A stretch of DNA of 8,713 nt from Acidobacteriota bacterium (GTDB lineage Bacteria; Acidobacteriota; Terriglobia; Terriglobales; Acidobacteriaceae), in NCBI GenBank assembly GCA_021801945.1, contig JAKABE010000116.1, forward strand, positions 1 to 8,713, written 5' to 3'. The translations under genes and the position numbers were made by a program. The notes under the pieces were generated by a model. It ran no database searches and was not told the DNA's origin. It worked only from the letters and a program-made list of their open reading frames with translations. Of the stretch, positions 7,177-8,713 are shown piece by piece. Positions within the stretch are counted from its first letter, which is position 1, and each line of letters opens with the position of its first letter.

Positions 7177-7589
7177 ATGAAGACGGTGGAGCTATACGCG
7201 AGAGTGCGGCGGGCGGTGTTGGTGGAGGGGATGAGCCGGCGGGCGGCGGCGCGGGAGTTCGGTCTGGCGCGCAAGACGGTGAGCAAGATGCTGGAGTACA
7301 CCTTAAACACGCCGCGCGGGAGTACATCCAGGTCTTGCGGCTGATCGAACACTTCGCGTTCGAAGAGGTCACGGCTGCTGTCGAGCAGGCGCTTGCGTTA
7401 GGCGCGGTCAGCTTCGACGCCGTCAGGCATCTGCTGCTGTGCCGGATCGAGCTCAGGCCGCCACGGCTGGATATGGCCAACTGGCCGCATCTGCCGCTGG
7501 CCCAGGTGCGCACTACGCGTGCCGCAGAGTACATGAGCCTGCTGTCGTTGCCCGCGGCTGAGCCTCCCACGCTGGAGGCGATGCTATGA
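7177..7589 (+). pseudogene. istA: istA remnant: IS21 transposase with catalytic core deleted
   Basis: The ATG at 7177, directly behind GGAGGG, opens a frame reading MKTVELYARVRRAVLVEGMS then RRAAAREFGLARKTVSKMLEY, which is the N-terminal helix-turn-helix of IS21 IstA. After about 41 codons (near 7299) homology jumps to the extreme IstA C-terminus in another frame: HLKHAAREYIQVLRLIEHFA and so on to PPTLEAML, 96 codons ending in TGA at 7587-7589. The N-terminal frame itself stops at 7342-7344. IstA is normally around 400-500 residues with a central DDE/RNase H-fold integrase domain. That whole domain is missing, so roughly 1 kb has been deleted and the remaining ends are out of frame. The final TGA overlaps the istB ATG (ATGA), the normal IS21 coupling. 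Confidence 0.88.
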
Positions 7590-8350
7590 GCTCAACCACT
7601 GCCGACACGCCGCAGGTTCTGCTCGAACATCAGCTGAAGGCTCTGCGGCTACCCACCATGCTGCGCGAGTACGACAAGCTGGCTCGCACCTGCGCCCAGG
7701 AGAAGTCCACCTTCCCGCAGTATCTGCTGCGGCTGACTGAACTGGAGTTACTGGATCGCGATCGCCGCGCTACGGAGCGCCGTATCCGGCAGGCGAAGCT
7801 CCCGGTTGTAAAGAGCCTCGACAGCTTCGACTTCCTGGCCATCCCGGCGCTGAACAAGACCCTGGTGCTGGAGTTGGCGCGCTCAGAGTATCTCGACCGC
7901 AAGGAGAACATCCTGCTGCTCGGCAACAGCGGGACGGGCAAGACCCACATCGCGCTCGCTCTGGGCCTGGCCGCCTGCCAGCGAGGCCACCGCCTCCGTT
8001 TTCTCACCGCCGCCGCCCTGGTCGGCGAACTGATCGAAGCGCGCGACGAAAAATATCTGCGCCGCTTCCAGAAGCAGATCGCCGCCCATGAACTGCTGAT
8101 CATCGACGAACCCGGCTATGTGCCGCTGTCGAAAACCGGCGCCGAGCTGCTCTTCGAGACCATCAGCCAGCGCTACGAGCGCGCCTCAACGCTGATCACC
8201 AGCAATCTGCCGTTCGACGAGTGGACCGAGATCTTCGGCTCCGAGCGGCTCACCGGCGCCCTGCTCGATCGCATCACCCACCACCTCCACATCCTCGAGA
8301 TGAACGCCGACTCCTACCGCCTCAAGCAAAGCCGCCGCAAACGCGCCTGA
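7586..8350 (+). CDS. istB: IS21 transposition helper ATPase IstB
   Basis: A full-length 254-residue AAA+ ATPase related to DnaC/DnaI. In IS21 it assembles on DNA, selects the target and activates the IstA transposase. An N-terminal helical region (LLEHQLKALRLPTMLREYDK and onward) is followed by Walker A GNSGTGKT (113-120), Walker B LLIIDE (170-175), the sensor strand STLITSNLPF (201-210) and the FGSERLTGALLDRITHH segment (217-233). The usual DELGYVPL reads DEPGYVPL here, a substitution next to Walker B. The ATG overlaps the istA stop, so translation would normally be coupled to istA. With istA shortened, ribosomes starting at 7177 terminate at 7344, so istB expression is probably reduced. Without IstA it has no transposase partner encoded in this copy. 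Confidence 0.95.
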   Translation: MSSTTADTPQVLLEHQLKALRLPTMLREYDKLARTCAQEKSTFPQYLLRLTELELLDRDRRATERRIRQAKLPVVKSLDSFDFLAIPALNKTLVLELARSEYLDRKENILLLGNSGTGKTHIALALGLAACQRGHRLRFLTAAALVGELIEARDEKYLRRFQKQIAAHELLIIDEPGYVPLSKTGAELLFETISQRYERASTLITSNLPFDEWTEIFGSERLTGALLDRITHHLHILEMNADSYRLKQSRRKRA

Positions 8351-8368
8351 CCCCCTCCCGCACGCGCC

Positions 8369-8419
8369 TCGGGGGAGGAGGGCCGCCTTCGCTACGCTCC
8401 GGCGCCCCTCCTCCCCCGA
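8369..8419. repeat. Large GC-rich hairpin after istB
   Basis: Two 19-base arms, 8369-8387 and 8401-8419, pair at 18 of 19 positions around a 13-base loop (TTCGCTACGCTCC). The arms are of the form TCGGGGGAGGAGGG-CGCC. It begins 18 bp after the istB stop. No T-run follows on the plus strand (the next bases are AAAACC), so it is not a textbook intrinsic terminator. It may protect the istB mRNA end or stop read-through. It could also be a small REP-like palindrome. Confidence 0.7.
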
Positions 8420-8441
8420 AAAACCAGATCATCGCTTACTA

Positions 8442-8462
8442 CTGGCTCCCTTTTCCTCCACC
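8442..8462 (-). repeat. IS21 right terminal repeat, inner copy
   Basis: Read on the minus strand, this is a 21-bp repeat with GGNGGAG, AAAAGGGAG and CCAG. It matches the outer right copy at 17 of 21 positions and left repeat L2 at 14 of 21. Its position and inverted orientation fit the inner right repeat of an IS21 element. Confidence 0.55.
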
Positions 8463-8465
8463 CCA

Positions 8466-8486
8466 CTGGTTCCCTTTTACGCCGCC
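8466..8486 (-). repeat. IS21 right terminal repeat, outer copy
   Basis: On the minus strand it reads GGCGGCGTAAAAGGGAACCAG in form and matches the left L2 repeat at 16 of 21 positions. It sits 7 bp inside the ACA terminus (8491-8493), exactly as the left L1 repeat sits 7 bp inside its TGT. This symmetry supports the chosen element boundaries. Confidence 0.65.
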
Positions 8487-8508
8487 CTTGACACGGGACT
8501 GCTCTTGA

Positions 8509-8713
8509 GGGTCGGTAACGCGTAGGTTTCGTGACCACGGCGTTCTCCAGCGACCGATAGAAAAGCATTCCCCGGCGGCGCGATTATCGGCGGTTGAAGC
8601 GCAATGCGAACTCGTCCAGGTACGCATCCAGATGTGTAGCGGTGACCGAGCCCTGATGCGTTCCCCGCAACCAGCGCTTCAGCAAGGATGCAACCGTATG
8701 GACGCCCGGCATG
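8509..8713 (-). pseudogene. IS1595/ISXO2-like transposase C-terminus with in-frame stop
   Basis: The minus-strand translation from 8712 reads MPGVHTVASLLKRWLRGTHQ, then GSVTATHLDAYLDEFALRFNRR, then a TAA stop at 8584-8586. In the same frame it continues SRRRGMLFYRSLENAV, the expected ISXO2-like tail (family pattern: LKRWLLGTHQG, LDEF-FRFNRR, SRGLLFYRLL). The stop therefore interrupts the conserved end of the DDE domain and looks like a nonsense mutation. The N-terminal and catalytic parts lie beyond the right window edge. The homologous frame runs to about 8509 and then meets the IS21 right terminus at 8493. Family assignment rests on recalled motif patterns. Confidence 0.75.

Larger units (their letters stand above)
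7002..8493 (+). mobile_element. IS21-family element, internally deleted (istB intact)
   Basis: A 1492-bp element bounded by TGT (7002-7004) and ACA (8491-8493). Read inwards, both ends show TGT, four bases, then GGCGG and an AAAA-containing repeat, and each end carries two copies of this repeat. Multiple terminal repeats and the istA-istB order with an ATGA overlap are hallmarks of the IS21 family. istA has lost its catalytic core, so the element cannot move by itself. An intact copy elsewhere could in principle act on these ends in trans. The 5 bp outside each end (CTTAA on the left, CGGGA on the right) do not match, so there is no target-site duplication. Full IS21 elements are about 2-2.5 kb. 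Confidence 0.8.

Noticed and set aside
8439..8627. 62-residue minus-strand frame across the IS21 right end
   Set aside because: It is in a different frame from the IS1595-type homology and runs through the terminal repeats, so it is a chance frame.

Overview
The window looks like chromosomal DNA from a GC-rich bacterium, most likely an acidobacterium (Terriglobia-like). That assignment is an inference from protein style (an AsmA-like protein ending in a WKSWLLKPADPFF-type motif, a CIRCE-controlled groES, a YbiT-like ABC-F protein next to purQ). There is no rRNA or other marker gene here to prove it.

Left part (1-4076). The window opens inside groES (minus strand). Its upstream region carries a sigma-70-type promoter and a degenerate CIRCE operator with exact 9-N-9 geometry over the expected transcription start, so HrcA-type heat-shock control is likely. 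After a roughly 500-bp intergenic stretch, three plus-strand genes follow: a small secreted protein with a carboxypeptidase-regulatory-like domain and a polar disordered tail, a short-chain dehydrogenase/reductase close to pteridine-reductase/FabG-type enzymes, and a membrane-anchored AsmA-like protein. They share an orientation but show no clear joint function.

Middle (4077-6525). Two minus-strand housekeeping genes are tightly packed: a YbiT-like ABC-F ATPase and, only 4 bp after its stop codon, purQ (glutaminase subunit of FGAM synthase). purQ has no clear ribosome binding site of its own, so translational coupling is plausible.

Right part (6526-8713). This is a mobile-element scrapyard. 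It holds the 5' half of a tRNA-Leu(UAA)-like gene that loses its homology inside the anticodon loop. Next comes a 1492-bp internally deleted IS21-family element with paired terminal repeats, a gutted istA and an intact istB. Last is the C-terminal end of an IS1595/ISXO2-like transposase broken by an in-frame stop. The IS21 element has no matching target-site duplication, so the locus has been rearranged since insertion.

I see no convincing new defence, secretion or biosynthetic system. The points most worth checking are the CIRCE/promoter arrangement, the tRNA half-gene, and the istB-only IS21 derivative with its hairpins.
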